Shown here piece after piece: positions 15,149 to 23,690 of a DNA stretch of 64,000 nt. Made by a program: the position numbers and the translations under genes. The first letter of the stretch is position 1. Each line of letters starts with the position of its first letter. Origin of the DNA: DASXRU01 sp033856235 (GTDB taxonomy: Bacteria > Acidobacteriota > Blastocatellia > Pyrinomonadales > Pyrinomonadaceae); contig JAWVFI010000032.1 of NCBI GenBank assembly GCA_033856235.1, forward strand, positions 1 to 64,000, given 5' to 3'. Under the pieces are notes generated by a model. The model was not told where the DNA came from and made no database searches. It saw only the letters and a program-made list of their open reading frames with translations.

Positions 15149-16081
15149 ATGAACCGGCTTCAATTCACAGTTAAGATTCTGGCAATCGCGATTTTCATGT
15201 GCGCTCTGGTCTCGACGGCCCAGGCCCAGACAACTCGCACTTTTGTTTCCGGCGTCGGCGACGATGCCAATCCATGCAGCCGCACCGCCCCGTGCAAGAC
15301 GTACAACGGAGCGATTTCCCACACGGCCAGAGACGGGGAGATCAGTACGCTCGATCCCAATGGGTTTGGCACCGTGATTATTACCAAGTCGATCACCATC
15401 AACGGCGGCGGCGGCGGCAGCGGCTATGGGTCAATCCTCGCGGCGGGAACCAACGGTGTAACCGTCAACATCACAGACTCGACCGATACGCGCAAGAGCG
15501 TGCGTCTTGATTGGCTGAACATCAACGGCGCCAGCACCGGACTGAAAGGTGTCAAGTTCATCGCCGGCAACGCGCTGCACGTGGAGAATACAGTCGTCGA
15601 TGGCTTCACCCAGGAAGGCATTGACGTTAATACTCCGTCGAATAGTCCTCTGCTTTTCCTCAAGAACGTCACGATCCGGAATTGCGTGGGCAGCGGCATC
15701 AGCACTCTTGCCGCCGGCACGAACTCCACTTCGATTGCTTTCAACGGCGTCAACGTGACCAAGTGCAGTAACGGCTTGAACGCGCAAAACGGCACCCGCG
15801 GTAGTATTCGCGACAGCATGTTCGGCCTGAACACCACCGGCATCAACACTTCACAGGTCGGAAGCCCGACGGAGGTCAACATTGATTCCAGCCTCATCAC
15901 CGGACATGCCACCGGCATCAATACCGGCCCCGGCACCCACGTGCGCATTAGCCGGATGCTCATCTCCCAAAACGCAAACGCGCTGGGGTTGGGCGGACTG
16001 GTGGACTCTGGCGGAAACAACACGATCCATGGGAACTCGAACAATCAAGCTCCTAATGGGCTGACTTCGCAGGAAAACTAG
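15149..16081 (+). CDS. Secreted right-handed beta-helix protein, paralog 2
   Basis: The gene has the same length (310 codons) and layout as its upstream neighbour, with AAAGGAG ahead of ATG 15149. Shared blocks include ARDGEI-TLDPNG, ITKSITINGGGGG, NGTRGSIRDS, FGLNTTGINTSQ and NANALGLGGLVDSGGNNTIHGN. Differences cluster in the signal peptide and the middle coils, which suggests an old duplication kept by selection rather than a recent copy. It ends next to an inverted array of CTCCTG-type hexamers (16093-16204). Confidence 0.85.
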   Translation: MNRLQFTVKILAIAIFMCALVSTAQAQTTRTFVSGVGDDANPCSRTAPCKTYNGAISHTARDGEISTLDPNGFGTVIITKSITINGGGGGSGYGSILAAGTNGVTVNITDSTDTRKSVRLDWLNINGASTGLKGVKFIAGNALHVENTVVDGFTQEGIDVNTPSNSPLLFLKNVTIRNCVGSGISTLAAGTNSTSIAFNGVNVTKCSNGLNAQNGTRGSIRDSMFGLNTTGINTSQVGSPTEVNIDSSLITGHATGINTGPGTHVRISRMLISQNANALGLGGLVDSGGNNTIHGNSNNQAPNGLTSQEN

Positions 16082-16092
16082 GCCGCGGCCGC

Positions 16093-16204
16093 GGCAGGGG
16101 CAGGACGCAGGAGCAGTAGGCAGGAGAGCAAGGTGTTGCTAGTACCTCCTGCTCCTGCCGCCTGCTCCTGCTCCTGCCCCTGCCCCTGCCTCCTGCTCCT
16201 GCCG
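16093..16204. repeat. Inverted array of GCAGGAG/CTCCTGC hexamers, copy 1
   Basis: Purine-rich GGCAGGGGCAGG...GCAGGAGCAG at 16093-16126 faces pyrimidine-rich CTCCTG repeats at 16147-16204 (units CTCCTG, CCCCTG, CCGCTG). The single-strand form would make a long hairpin. It separates the beta-helix gene from the TonB receptor gene. A second array is at 40210-40322. Confidence 0.9.
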
Positions 16205-16240
16205 CTCGCTAATCCATGTTACTGAGCGCACAATGGAGGC

Positions 16241-18523
16241 ATGAAGCTGTTCCTGCTAATCCTCTTGCTCACATTCTGTTCAACCACAATTATTGCTCAG
16301 GACACGACCTCGCCGCCGCAACGACTCGTTACTCTGCGTGGCCGCGTCGTCGATGCCCGCACTGGCGAACCCTTTGCCAAAGTTAAGGTGATTGCCAGCG
16401 GCACGGACCAGAGCGCGACCACGGACGAGCATGGCGCCTTTACCCTGGAACATTTACCGGCCGGCCCGATCGATTTGTACATCACGACAGTGAACTCGGG
16501 GTTGGTGAAGAAAACCATCATGTTGAAAGAAGGTGAGCAAAGTGAAACGGTGATCGCGCTGAACGCCGACGCCGCAATGTTGACTGAAACCGTCAGCGTG
16601 ACTCGCGATCCTTACGAAGCGACGGAGACCAACGTCGCCTCGGAGCAGACACTCAACAAACGCGAGCTACAGGCCCTCTCGAGCGTGCTCCTCGGCGATC
16701 CGGTGCGTGCGGCCCAAACTCTTCCAGGGGCCACGACCAGCGATGACTTTCGCAGTGAGTTTTCCATCCGCGGCGCCGGCTTTGATCGGGTGGGCTTGTT
16801 CATAGACGGCGTGCTGACGGATAACTTCGTGCATACAATTCAGGGCGGCTATCCTGACACCGGCTCACTCTCGGTAATCAATTCCGATACAGTCAATTCC
16901 CTTTCATTAATGGGCGGAGCGTTTCCTGCAAAATACGGCAACCGTAGCGCCGCGGTGTTGGACGTGGAAACGAGAGACGGTAACCGCTTAAAACCCACGG
17001 GACGCATCTCGGCGAGTTTGAGCGGTCTGTCAGGAGTAGTGGACGGCCCCTTCGCTAAAGGCCGCGGCACATACCTCATCGCCGCGCGGAAGAGCTACGT
17101 CGGGTATTTGATCCGTCGCATCAACCAGACGAATCAGTTCACCAACAATCCTCCCATACTGGAGTTTTCCGATATCCAGGGCAAAGGCCTTTACGATCTG
17201 ACCCCTCACAATCAGGTTGGCTTCTCAGTAATTTATGGCAAACTAAAATTCGATCGCAACCAGGACCGGGATTTGTTGGGACCTAACAACGTCTTCCAAG
17301 GCAGTTCCGCAAATTTGCTTCTAAACGGTCACTGGAGCTACACCCCCGATCCGCATCTATTCCTCCAAACCCGCGTATTTGAATTGCGCACAACGTTTCG
17401 GAATATTAATCGGGACAACGCTTTCCTGGAGGATGGCAATCGCTCGCAGTACGGCGTGCGGAGCGACGTGGCTTTCCTGACTCATAACTCACACCGCATC
17501 GAGGCCGGCCTATACGTGCGCTCGTTGCAGGCCGATAGCCTGAGTCAGCGCCTCTTCTTCTTTGGCGGCGTACTTGATTTCGGTAGCTACAAAGAACGAG
17601 GTACGGAACAGGGATACTACGCGCAAGACACCTGGACCAGCGATAAGCTGGGCGTGAGCCTAACCGGCGGCGGGCGCGTCGAGCACAGCGGGATAACCGG
17701 CGAGACGGTTTTCTCTCCGCGTGGATCCGTAACCTGGTCGGTTAACGAGGATTGGAAAGTCCGCGCCGCGGCGGGTCGGTATTATCAGTTCCCAGACTTT
17801 GAGCAGGTTTTTGGAAGGCTCGGTAACCGGGCGTTGAAATCTGAGTGCGCCACGCATTACAACGCCAGTGTTGAGCGACGCTTCGGCGAACGCATCCGCC
17901 TGCTCGCGGAAGTTTATGATCGAGAGGATCAGGATCTCTTCTTCAGTCTTTCCGAGCCCCGCTTCACTGGCCCCTTTCTGGACTTCCGCGAGTTCAATTT
18001 CCGCAATTCGCTAAACGGCCACGCGCGCGGCATCGAGTTGACGCTGCAAAGACGAAGCGCGAACAAGTTTGCCGGCTGGGTTTCTTATGCTTTTTCCCGG
18101 ACTGAATTAACGGACGCTAACGACGGGCTCGCCTTTCTGAGTGACACGGACCAGCGTCATACGATCAATGCTTATGGCGGTTATCGCTTTAATGAATCGT
18201 GGAACCTCAGCGGCGCCTGGCGCTACGGCAGCGGCCAGCCGGTGCCCGGTTTCTATCGACAGGTGGGCAACGACTTCTTTCTTACGACCGCACGCAATGG
18301 CGCAAGATTGCCCTATTACAGCCGGCTCGATGTTCGGCTGAGCAAAGCCTTTCTTTTCAAAAGCTGGAAACTGACGTTGACGGGCGAGGTCTTGAACCTG
18401 CTTAACCGCCAGAATCTGCGCTACGCCGGCTTCTTCAACTTTGGCTCCGATGGCCGCGTCTTTGGCGGGCTCGATCGCACGCTCCCGATACTGCCCTCGG
18501 CAGGCGTGGTCATTGATTTCTAA
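16241..18523 (+). CDS. TonB-dependent receptor with carboxypeptidase-regulatory domain
   Basis: An outer-membrane receptor that should import an unknown substrate using TonB energy. After a signal peptide (MKLFLLILLLTFCS) comes a CarboxypepD_reg-like domain (TLRGRVVDARTGEPFAKVKV, GAFTLEHLPAG) and then the plug (SIRGAGFDRVGLFIDGV, GGAFPAKYGNRSAAVLDVETRDG). The remaining 500 residues are alternating amphipathic strands typical of the 22-strand barrel. They end in a Phe-terminal strand (PSAGVVIDF), as needed for Bam recognition. GGAGG precedes ATG 16241. At 760 residues it is shorter than the second receptor in this window and resembles receptors for small ligands more than Oar proteins. Confidence 0.9.
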   Translation: MKLFLLILLLTFCSTTIIAQDTTSPPQRLVTLRGRVVDARTGEPFAKVKVIASGTDQSATTDEHGAFTLEHLPAGPIDLYITTVNSGLVKKTIMLKEGEQSETVIALNADAAMLTETVSVTRDPYEATETNVASEQTLNKRELQALSSVLLGDPVRAAQTLPGATTSDDFRSEFSIRGAGFDRVGLFIDGVLTDNFVHTIQGGYPDTGSLSVINSDTVNSLSLMGGAFPAKYGNRSAAVLDVETRDGNRLKPTGRISASLSGLSGVVDGPFAKGRGTYLIAARKSYVGYLIRRINQTNQFTNNPPILEFSDIQGKGLYDLTPHNQVGFSVIYGKLKFDRNQDRDLLGPNNVFQGSSANLLLNGHWSYTPDPHLFLQTRVFELRTTFRNINRDNAFLEDGNRSQYGVRSDVAFLTHNSHRIEAGLYVRSLQADSLSQRLFFFGGVLDFGSYKERGTEQGYYAQDTWTSDKLGVSLTGGGRVEHSGITGETVFSPRGSVTWSVNEDWKVRAAAGRYYQFPDFEQVFGRLGNRALKSECATHYNASVERRFGERIRLLAEVYDREDQDLFFSLSEPRFTGPFLDFREFNFRNSLNGHARGIELTLQRRSANKFAGWVSYAFSRTELTDANDGLAFLSDTDQRHTINAYGGYRFNESWNLSGAWRYGSGQPVPGFYRQVGNDFFLTTARNGARLPYYSRLDVRLSKAFLFKSWKLTLTGEVLNLLNRQNLRYAGFFNFGSDGRVFGGLDRTLPILPSAGVVIDF

Positions 18524-18656
18524 TGCAGCCCCCAACTCGCCACCTTGAACTGCTAAACATCTACTCGGCGGCATTATTGACTAGTCGTCCGAATCGGCAT
18601 ATAAGCTCAGGTTTCAGGACTTCACAATCCCCGTCAAAAACAGGAGGGAGCCCCAA

Positions 18657-18842
18657 GTGAGCAAGCTACTGATCCTCTTCATTTGGCTAATCTTGCTTTG
18701 TGTGCCAGCCACCGGACAGTCGTACAACTTCGCCGAGATGAAATGGGATATCTCCATGACCGACGTAAGGCAAAACCTTACATCGAAAGGCTTTAAAGTC
18801 ACCCTCGAAAAGATGATGACCTCACATTCGAAGGAAATCTGA
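18657..18842 (+). CDS. Exported protein, N-terminal part (frameshifted)
   Basis: GTG 18657 follows a strong AGGAGGGAG site. A signal peptide (LLILFIWLILLCVPATG) is followed by FAEMKWDISMTDVRQNLTSKGFKVTLEK and a rapid stop. From about 18813 another frame continues naturally as DDLTFEGNLIGRPSVATALF and runs on to 19228, so these are two halves of one gene of about 190 codons. Adding one A to the AAAA at 18809-18812 would restore it (EKDDDLTFEG). The family is not recognised; the product would be periplasmic. Confidence 0.65.
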   Translation: MSKLLILFIWLILLCVPATGQSYNFAEMKWDISMTDVRQNLTSKGFKVTLEKMMTSHSKEI

Positions 18843-18886
18843 TCGGACGGCCGAGTGTTGCAACTGCCCTTTTCGCGAAGGGGAAA

Positions 18887-19228
18887 TTGAGTAAGGTCGT
18901 AGTATCAATAGTAACGGCTGATCGTGAGGCACGCGAAACCTACACGAACATGAAAGCTGTTCTGGTAAAGAAGTATGGAGAACCCACCCAAGACTTTGCC
19001 TTCTTCCAGCGCCCGTACTTCGAAGGCGACGGCTATGAGGAGCAAGCAATACGTTTAGGAAAGGGACATTTTTCCTGCTATTGGACGCCACCAAAAGACA
19101 GCAAGGTTAGGGGAGATACCCTTGCTCTTAATCTTACGGAGCGGCTCACAGTAAAAATTACTTACGAGTCATCAAATTGGGGAGAAGAGGCCGAGCGCAG
19201 AAATGCCAATCGAACCAAGATCTTCTAA
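18887..19228 (+). CDS. Exported protein, C-terminal part (frameshifted)
   Basis: The true coding frame extends upstream to about 18813 and joins the signal-peptide half. Visible segments are KLSKVVVSIVTADREARETY, KAVLVKKYGEPTQDFAFFQRP and a final beta region (TLALNLTERLTVKITYESSNW). The pattern, a helix followed by KYGEP and then strands, resembles small exported proteins of unknown function that occur in many soil bacteria. The nominal TTG start at 18887 is therefore not the real one. Confidence 0.65.
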   Translation: MSKVVVSIVTADREARETYTNMKAVLVKKYGEPTQDFAFFQRPYFEGDGYEEQAIRLGKGHFSCYWTPPKDSKVRGDTLALNLTERLTVKITYESSNWGEEAERRNANRTKIF

Positions 19229-19651
19229 ACACACAGACGCTGATTACCAGGGTTTTACGGTTACTCTGCCATTGTTTTGAGCTTCAAATACTCCTGACGC
19301 CATACTAGCGATGATCATAACAATAAGCTCTAAATCCCCCTATTAATAGCTACTCTTCTTATCCCCTAATCTCCCAAACTGTCTAGTCCTGAAGTCTATG
19401 TGTGTTAACGCACAGACCAGGGCTTAGACGGGGGCTTATTCTCTCTTGCCGACCCCAATTCAAGATAGTTGTTGCGAGTTAATCCCGGATTGCCCCATCT
19501 CGCTGCGCGATCAATTACATCGCTCTTTTCGCACGCAAAAAATCGCCATTCAACGGACTTAGAATCAAAGGCCATCCTTTAGCCTTCTGCTTCTTGCTCC
19601 GCCACTGAACGAGAGTCAGCGCTGCTGTGCGCTGAGGTCAGGAGGCCGCCA
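19229..19651. other. Intergenic gap without a supported gene
   Basis: The 423 bases contain only short unsupported frames. A weak stem pairs GTCTAGTCCTG (about 19381) with CCAGGGCTTAGAC (about 19418) around TGTGTGTTAACGCACA. The stretch is A+T-richer than its neighbours, and the promoter of the response regulator probably lies in it. Confidence 0.4.
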
Positions 19652-20113
19652 GTGTCTGCCATTCCAGCAACCGGCACCGTCCACGAATTCACTTCAATTC
19701 GGGCAGAGCGAAGCCCGTCTTGTGCCACCAGGCCCGTAGTGCTTCTGGTCGAGGATCAGGAGGAGCTGCGGCAGCAGCTAAGCCAGCTTTTGGCCCTTAA
19801 TGGCTATGACCTCATTGATACTGATAATGGACAGGATGCCGTCAAGCGGGCCCGCTATGCACCACCGGATCTGGTTCTAGTAGATCTCGATGTGCCGCTA
19901 CTCTATGGGCTGGTGGCAGCGCGTCAGATTGTAAAGCAAGCGCAATTGGGTACTTTACCGGTGGTGGTGATCACCCGCGAAGACACCGTTGACCCATATC
20001 CGATGATGGAGTTGGGAGTTCGTCGCAATGAATACGTTACCAGGCTGGGCGACTATGAACAGTTAGAACATCTACTGAACTATCTTTTACCGATTGAGCC
20101 CGAGGCGGCGTGA
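19652..20113 (+). CDS. Single-domain response regulator
   Basis: GTG 19652 is preceded by AGGAGG with a six-base spacing. Residues 27-150 form a receiver domain: LLVEDQEELRQQL with the acidic pocket Glu-Asp, phosphoacceptor Asp78 in VLVDLDVP, and Thr in VVVITRED. The conserved Lys near the C-terminus is replaced by Arg (EYVTRLGD). No output domain is present, so it signals by protein contact. The N-terminal 26 residues are unstructured. No partner kinase is adjacent; the NtrB-like kinase in this window lies 9 kb away beside its own regulator. Confidence 0.88.
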   Translation: MSAIPATGTVHEFTSIRAERSPSCATRPVVLLVEDQEELRQQLSQLLALNGYDLIDTDNGQDAVKRARYAPPDLVLVDLDVPLLYGLVAARQIVKQAQLGTLPVVVITREDTVDPYPMMELGVRRNEYVTRLGDYEQLEHLLNYLLPIEPEAA

Positions 20114-20159
20114 TACCGACGGCTAAAATCATGGCGTGACAATCGTCATAAGTCGTTTG

Positions 20160-20175
20160 CTGGCAGGCCTTATGC
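20160..20175 (+). promoter_or_regulatory. Possible sigma-54 promoter (-24/-12)
   Basis: CTGGCAGGCCTTATGC matches the sigma-54 consensus TGGCACG-N4-TTGC at 13 of 15 positions, with GG and GC ten bases apart. It lies in the 342-base gap ahead of the RRM-protein gene, about 280 bases upstream of it. The window encodes an NtrC-type activator, but a chance match cannot be excluded. The rest of this gap (20114-20455) shows no gene. Confidence 0.25.
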
Positions 20176-20455
20176 CGATCTCAACGGGCATTGGTCCGTT
20201 TCGCCTTGCAACCAAGCGAGTGAATAGTGCATCATACGCGCTGTTAATCCTTCTCTCGCGCATCGACGGTGATGCGCCCAGCGGATAAAAGTTAGCGCTG
20301 GCGTTTTGGATAGTTCGAGAAAAGGCTAGTTTTCAACTTCAGAAGCGCTCATCTTAAGAGCATCCGAAACCCGGCTCTTCGCTCCTACCGTTCGACCGAA
20401 GCCAATCCGATTCGCAGCTTCTTTCAAATCCCCTCAAGGGGAAAGGTACATCTGT

Positions 20456-20854
20456 ATGACAAACAAACTATACGTAGGGAATCTTGCGTTCACGACCTCT
20501 AGCCAGGATCTGCAGGAACTTTTTGCAGCAGCCGGCACGGTCGAATCGGCAAGCGTCGTGGAAGACCGCGACACTGGACGCTCGCGCGGCTTTGGCTTCG
20601 TCGAAATGTCCAGCCAGGAAGAGGCCACGAAGGCGATCGAACAGTTCAATGGCAAAGAAGTCAATGGACGCAGCCTGACCGTTAACGAAGCCAAGCCGCG
20701 TGAGAATCGCGCCGGCGGCGGCGGTGGGCGGGGTGGTTTTGGTGGCGGCGGCGGCGGACGCAGCGGCGGCGGCGGTGGTTACGGTGGTAATCGCAGCGGC
20801 GGCGGCGGCGGTGGTGGCGGCGGCTACAGTGGCAATCGCGAACCCAGGTGGTAA
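20456..20854 (+). CDS. RRM-domain RNA-binding protein with Gly-rich tail
   Basis: Residues 1-80 are a single RNA-recognition motif with RNP2 LYVGNL and RNP1 RGFGFVEM. Residues 88-132 form an RGG/GGY-rich low-complexity tail (GGGRGGFGGGGG, GGGGYSGNREPRW). Bacterial RRM proteins of this kind bind single-stranded RNA and are often cold-induced. The helicase RhlE and IF-1 are encoded directly downstream, so the cluster looks like a cold or translation-stress set. The tail may promote RNA condensates; this is inference from eukaryotic analogues. GGGGAAAGG lies upstream of ATG 20456. Confidence 0.92.
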   Translation: MTNKLYVGNLAFTTSSQDLQELFAAAGTVESASVVEDRDTGRSRGFGFVEMSSQEEATKAIEQFNGKEVNGRSLTVNEAKPRENRAGGGGGRGGFGGGGGGRSGGGGGYGGNRSGGGGGGGGGYSGNREPRW

Positions 20855-20880
20855 GCGGTTCTGTTTAAGTCCTCGAGGAA

Positions 20881-20912
20881 CTCTGTGACGGCCATTGAGG
20901 GTCGTCACAGAG
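20881..20912 (+). terminator. Stem-loop between RRM protein and RhlE
   Basis: CTCTGTGACG (20881-20890) pairs perfectly with CGTCACAGAG (20903-20912). No long T-run follows, so it may be a weak terminator, an mRNA-stability hairpin or an attenuator before rhlE. Confidence 0.55.
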
Positions 20913-20989
20913 TCTTCTGAGGAAACGAAGTTTTAGTAAACAATGCGATTTCGCGGCAATCCCCGAGATCGCGCAAATCGAAGGAGTCT

Positions 20990-22234
20990 ATGAATTTTTC
21001 TGAACTGGGACTGGCGCCCGCGCAAGTGCGCAGCTGCGAGTCTCTCGGATACACCGAACCAACACCGATCCAGGAACAGGCGATCCCTGTTGTCCTGCGC
21101 GGCGAAGATCTGATCGGCTGTGCTGAAACAGGCACAGGCAAAACTGCCGCATTTTTACTTCCCATCATCCAAAGGATCACCACGTCAGGTGAAAAGGGTG
21201 GGACCAAAGCTCCAGCGCGTCCCGGAGTCCGGGTGCTCGTGCTGGCGCCGACGCGTGAACTCGCGACCCAGATTGAAAAGAATTACCGGGAACTCAACCC
21301 GGCGAAACAGAACCGCAGCGTTACTTTGATCGGCGGCGCGAATATTCGCACCCAGATCACAGACTTGCATCGTCGCCCGGCCGTGCTTATTGCCACCCCC
21401 GGACGTTTGCTTGATCTGACGGAGCGTGGGGCGGTCGATCTCTCTACCGTTGAAGTTCTGGTATTGGACGAAGCGGACCGCATGCTGGACATGGGGTTCT
21501 TACCGGCAATTCGGCGCGTGCTTTCCATGGTGCCGGCCAAGCGACAAACGCTTCTCTTCTCCGCCACTATGTCGTCGGAGATTGAAAAGTTGGCCCGCAC
21601 AACCATGAGGGCCCCGAAGTTCATCGAGGTGAGCACCCGCGGACAGGCGCCGACGCTGGTGAAGCAGACTGCTTATCCCGTGGCCCAGGAATCAAAGACA
21701 GCATTACTGCTCGATTTACTGGAGCGTGAACGCTTTGAACGCGTGCTGGTGTTTACCCGCACCCGTCGTGGCGCAGAACGCCTGTCGCACATCCTGGAAG
21801 CGCGCGACCATAGTGTTAACCGGATTCACGCCGATCGGACGCAACCGCAGCGCGAAGCCGCACTGCGCGGTTTCCGTGATGGACGCACCCGCGTACTGGT
21901 GGCGACCGACATTGCCGCTCGCGGCATCGATGTGGATGCGGTTTCGCACGTGATCAATTATGATGTCCCGGCGGCGCCGGAAGACTACGTACATCGGATT
22001 GGCCGTACCGGCAGGGCCGGCAACCAGGGACGTGCGATTACCATCGTTACGCCGGTTGATGAATTATCAATGCGGGCCATCGAGCGTCTGACGGGCCAAC
22101 CCGTGGAGCGAGTGGTCCTGCCGGGCTTTGGCGGCACCAGAAGCATTAACACCGCGCCGAAAAAGCCCTTCAATCAGTTTCGGCGCAGCAGCAGCTCGGT
22201 GCGCTCATTCCGACCGCGACGGGCAAGCAGATAA
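20990..22234 (+). CDS. rhlE: DEAD-box RNA helicase RhlE-like
   Basis: An ATP-dependent RNA helicase. All motifs are present: Q motif (GYTEPTPIQEQAIP), Walker A AETGTGKT, PTRELA, GG, TPGR, VLDEADRML, SAT, VATDIAARGID and HRIGRTGRAG. The C-terminus is short and basic (NQFRRSSSSVRSFRPRRASR), as in RhlE rather than DeaD or DbpA. AAGGAG lies before ATG 20990. It acts in ribosome assembly or RNA turnover, and its neighbours (an RRM protein and IF-1) support a role in cold or translation stress. Confidence 0.92.
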   Translation: MNFSELGLAPAQVRSCESLGYTEPTPIQEQAIPVVLRGEDLIGCAETGTGKTAAFLLPIIQRITTSGEKGGTKAPARPGVRVLVLAPTRELATQIEKNYRELNPAKQNRSVTLIGGANIRTQITDLHRRPAVLIATPGRLLDLTERGAVDLSTVEVLVLDEADRMLDMGFLPAIRRVLSMVPAKRQTLLFSATMSSEIEKLARTTMRAPKFIEVSTRGQAPTLVKQTAYPVAQESKTALLLDLLERERFERVLVFTRTRRGAERLSHILEARDHSVNRIHADRTQPQREAALRGFRDGRTRVLVATDIAARGIDVDAVSHVINYDVPAAPEDYVHRIGRTGRAGNQGRAITIVTPVDELSMRAIERLTGQPVERVVLPGFGGTRSINTAPKKPFNQFRRSSSSVRSFRPRRASR

Positions 22235-22242
22235 TCAGTCTC

Positions 22243-22310
22243 GGGTTTCAGTTTAGAGTTTCAGGTTCAGATACGTTAACACGCACCCTGCGCCTGAAAC
22301 TTGAAACCGG
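22243..22310. repeat. GGGTTTCA/TGAAACC dyad repeat
   Basis: The left arm (GGGTTTCAGTTTAGAGTTTC, 22243-22262) faces CGCCTGAAACTTGAAACCGG (22291-22310). A related dyad lies at 47918-48015. It sits between rhlE and infA and could reduce read-through. Confidence 0.6.
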
Positions 22311-22329
22311 ACTAATAAGGAGAAACTAA

Positions 22330-22551
22330 TTGGCTAGAGATGATTTGATCCCGGCTGAGGGCACGATAATCGACAAACAGCCCAACGCATTTTTCAAAGT
22401 GCAGCTCGATAATACCGAGCACGTTGTGCTAGCGGCAATTTCCGGCAAGATGCGCAAGAATCGCATACGCATTCTGGTGGGCGATCGCGTCAGTGTTGAA
22501 ATGTCGCCCTATGATTTAAGTCGCGGCCGCATCACCTACCGCTACAAGTAA
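22330..22551 (+). CDS. infA: Translation initiation factor IF-1
   Basis: The 73-residue S1/OB-fold protein ends in the characteristic SRGRITYRYK and contains TIIDKQPNAFFKVQLDN and RILVGDRVSVEMSPYD. It binds the ribosomal A site during initiation with IF-2 and IF-3. The start is TTG 22330, with AAGGAG eight bases upstream; no ATG is available in frame before the domain, so the unusual codon is likely real. A hairpin with T-run follows at 22561. The gene sits after rhlE rather than in the ribosomal-protein operon, so it may be an additional copy. Confidence 0.95.
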   Translation: MARDDLIPAEGTIIDKQPNAFFKVQLDNTEHVVLAAISGKMRKNRIRILVGDRVSVEMSPYDLSRGRITYRYK

Positions 22552-22560
22552 AACGAGCAA

Positions 22561-22590
22561 GGACAGGTTTCAAGGTCTGTCCATTCTTTT
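22561..22590 (+). terminator. Rho-independent terminator after infA
   Basis: GGACAG and CTGTCC pair around GTTTCAAGGT and are followed by ATTCTTTT. It is placed just behind the infA stop. Confidence 0.75.
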
Positions 22591-22657
22591 GTGGGCCCAG
22601 GTGTCTCTCAATACCACTTGGGCCACAGAAAAACTCCTCGCACCAACGACAATTCGC

Positions 22658-23530
22658 CTAGACCGCTTTCCCAACGGATCGCGCCGCCTTCTCGATCTCA
22701 GCGTTTACTTCACCGCCAACCAGGATCGCGACTCCCGTCAGATAAAACCACAACATTAGAATGATCAGGGCTCCCAGTGACCCATAGGTGGCGCTGTAGG
22801 AGTTAAAGAAGTGCAGGTAGATGCGCAGGGCGAAGGAAATCAGAAGCCACAGAATCACCGCGGTCAGCGAGCCTGGCGTTATCCAGCGCCATTTTCGAAT
22901 CCGCAGATCCGGGGCAAAGTAGTAAATCATACTAAACGTAGTAAATAGGAAACCGAGCGCGATCGGCCATTGCAGGATCTTCCAGGTGATTGCAAAGACG
23001 TTACTGAACCCGCTGGCCGCCGCTGTGAAATCCGCCAACTTTCCACCGTACAAGACGATTACCAGAGCCGCGACGATTAAGACGGCGAGGCTAATCGTCA
23101 ACCCAACCGATACCAGACGCACTTTCCACCACGGCCGCCGCTCTTTCACATCGAAGGCAATGTTCAGTGTTTCGCTAATGGCTCCCATGCCATTTGACGC
23201 CGCCCACAGGGCCGCCAGAATGCCAAAAGAGAGTTTGCCCCCGCCACGTGCCTTGCTTACTTCTTCCAACGTGCTTTGGACCAGCTGTAGCGCCGTCCCC
23301 GGCATGACAGTACTTAGGTAGCGAATTAAAGAATCCCGTAGTTGCGAGCCCGCGGCGGCAAAGTAGCCCAGCAAGGTCATCAGGAAGAGCAGTAGCGGAA
23401 AAAGCGCGAGCAGAAAATAGTAAGCGAGTTGAGCGGCGCGGCCAAAAACTGCGTCTTCATTAATCTCGGTCCAAACCCGGCTCGAGAGTTTGTTTAGCTT
23501 CAGACCGCCCAGGCCCCACATTTCCAACAT
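22658..23530 (-). CDS. YihY/BrkB-family membrane protein
   Basis: An inner-membrane protein of the YihY/BrkB family with about six helices. The family-typical FGRAAQLAYYFLLALFPLLLF start is followed by a long second segment, a central ALWAASNGMGAISETLNIAF loop, and a final WRWITPGSLTAVILWLLISF / GALIILMLWFYLTGVAILVGGE helix pair. Despite an old link to RNase BN this family is not a nuclease; its function is unclear, perhaps in membrane transport. It converges with infA across a terminator, and is separated from lepB by a repeat. ATG 23530 is the only sensible start. Confidence 0.88.
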   Translation of the reverse strand: MLEMWGLGGLKLNKLSSRVWTEINEDAVFGRAAQLAYYFLLALFPLLLFLMTLLGYFAAAGSQLRDSLIRYLSTVMPGTALQLVQSTLEEVSKARGGGKLSFGILAALWAASNGMGAISETLNIAFDVKERRPWWKVRLVSVGLTISLAVLIVAALVIVLYGGKLADFTAAASGFSNVFAITWKILQWPIALGFLFTTFSMIYYFAPDLRIRKWRWITPGSLTAVILWLLISFALRIYLHFFNSYSATYGSLGALIILMLWFYLTGVAILVGGEVNAEIEKAARSVGKAV

Positions 23531-23690
23531 ACTCGTCCTCTTCCCGTCTGCTTTTCCGACACAAATCGATGCTGGCTGAATTGAGGCAAATGGAAGGCCA
23601 GCCGCTGCCGGATCTTTTGGTATCGGAAGCTTTGCACAAAAAGTCGATTCATCACCGCGACGCGGACGGATGATGGTAGCCCAGCAGTTT

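Noticed and set aside
16093..16204. CRISPR or coding repeat
   Set aside because: The units are short hexamers without spacers, and no frame crosses the array with coding character.
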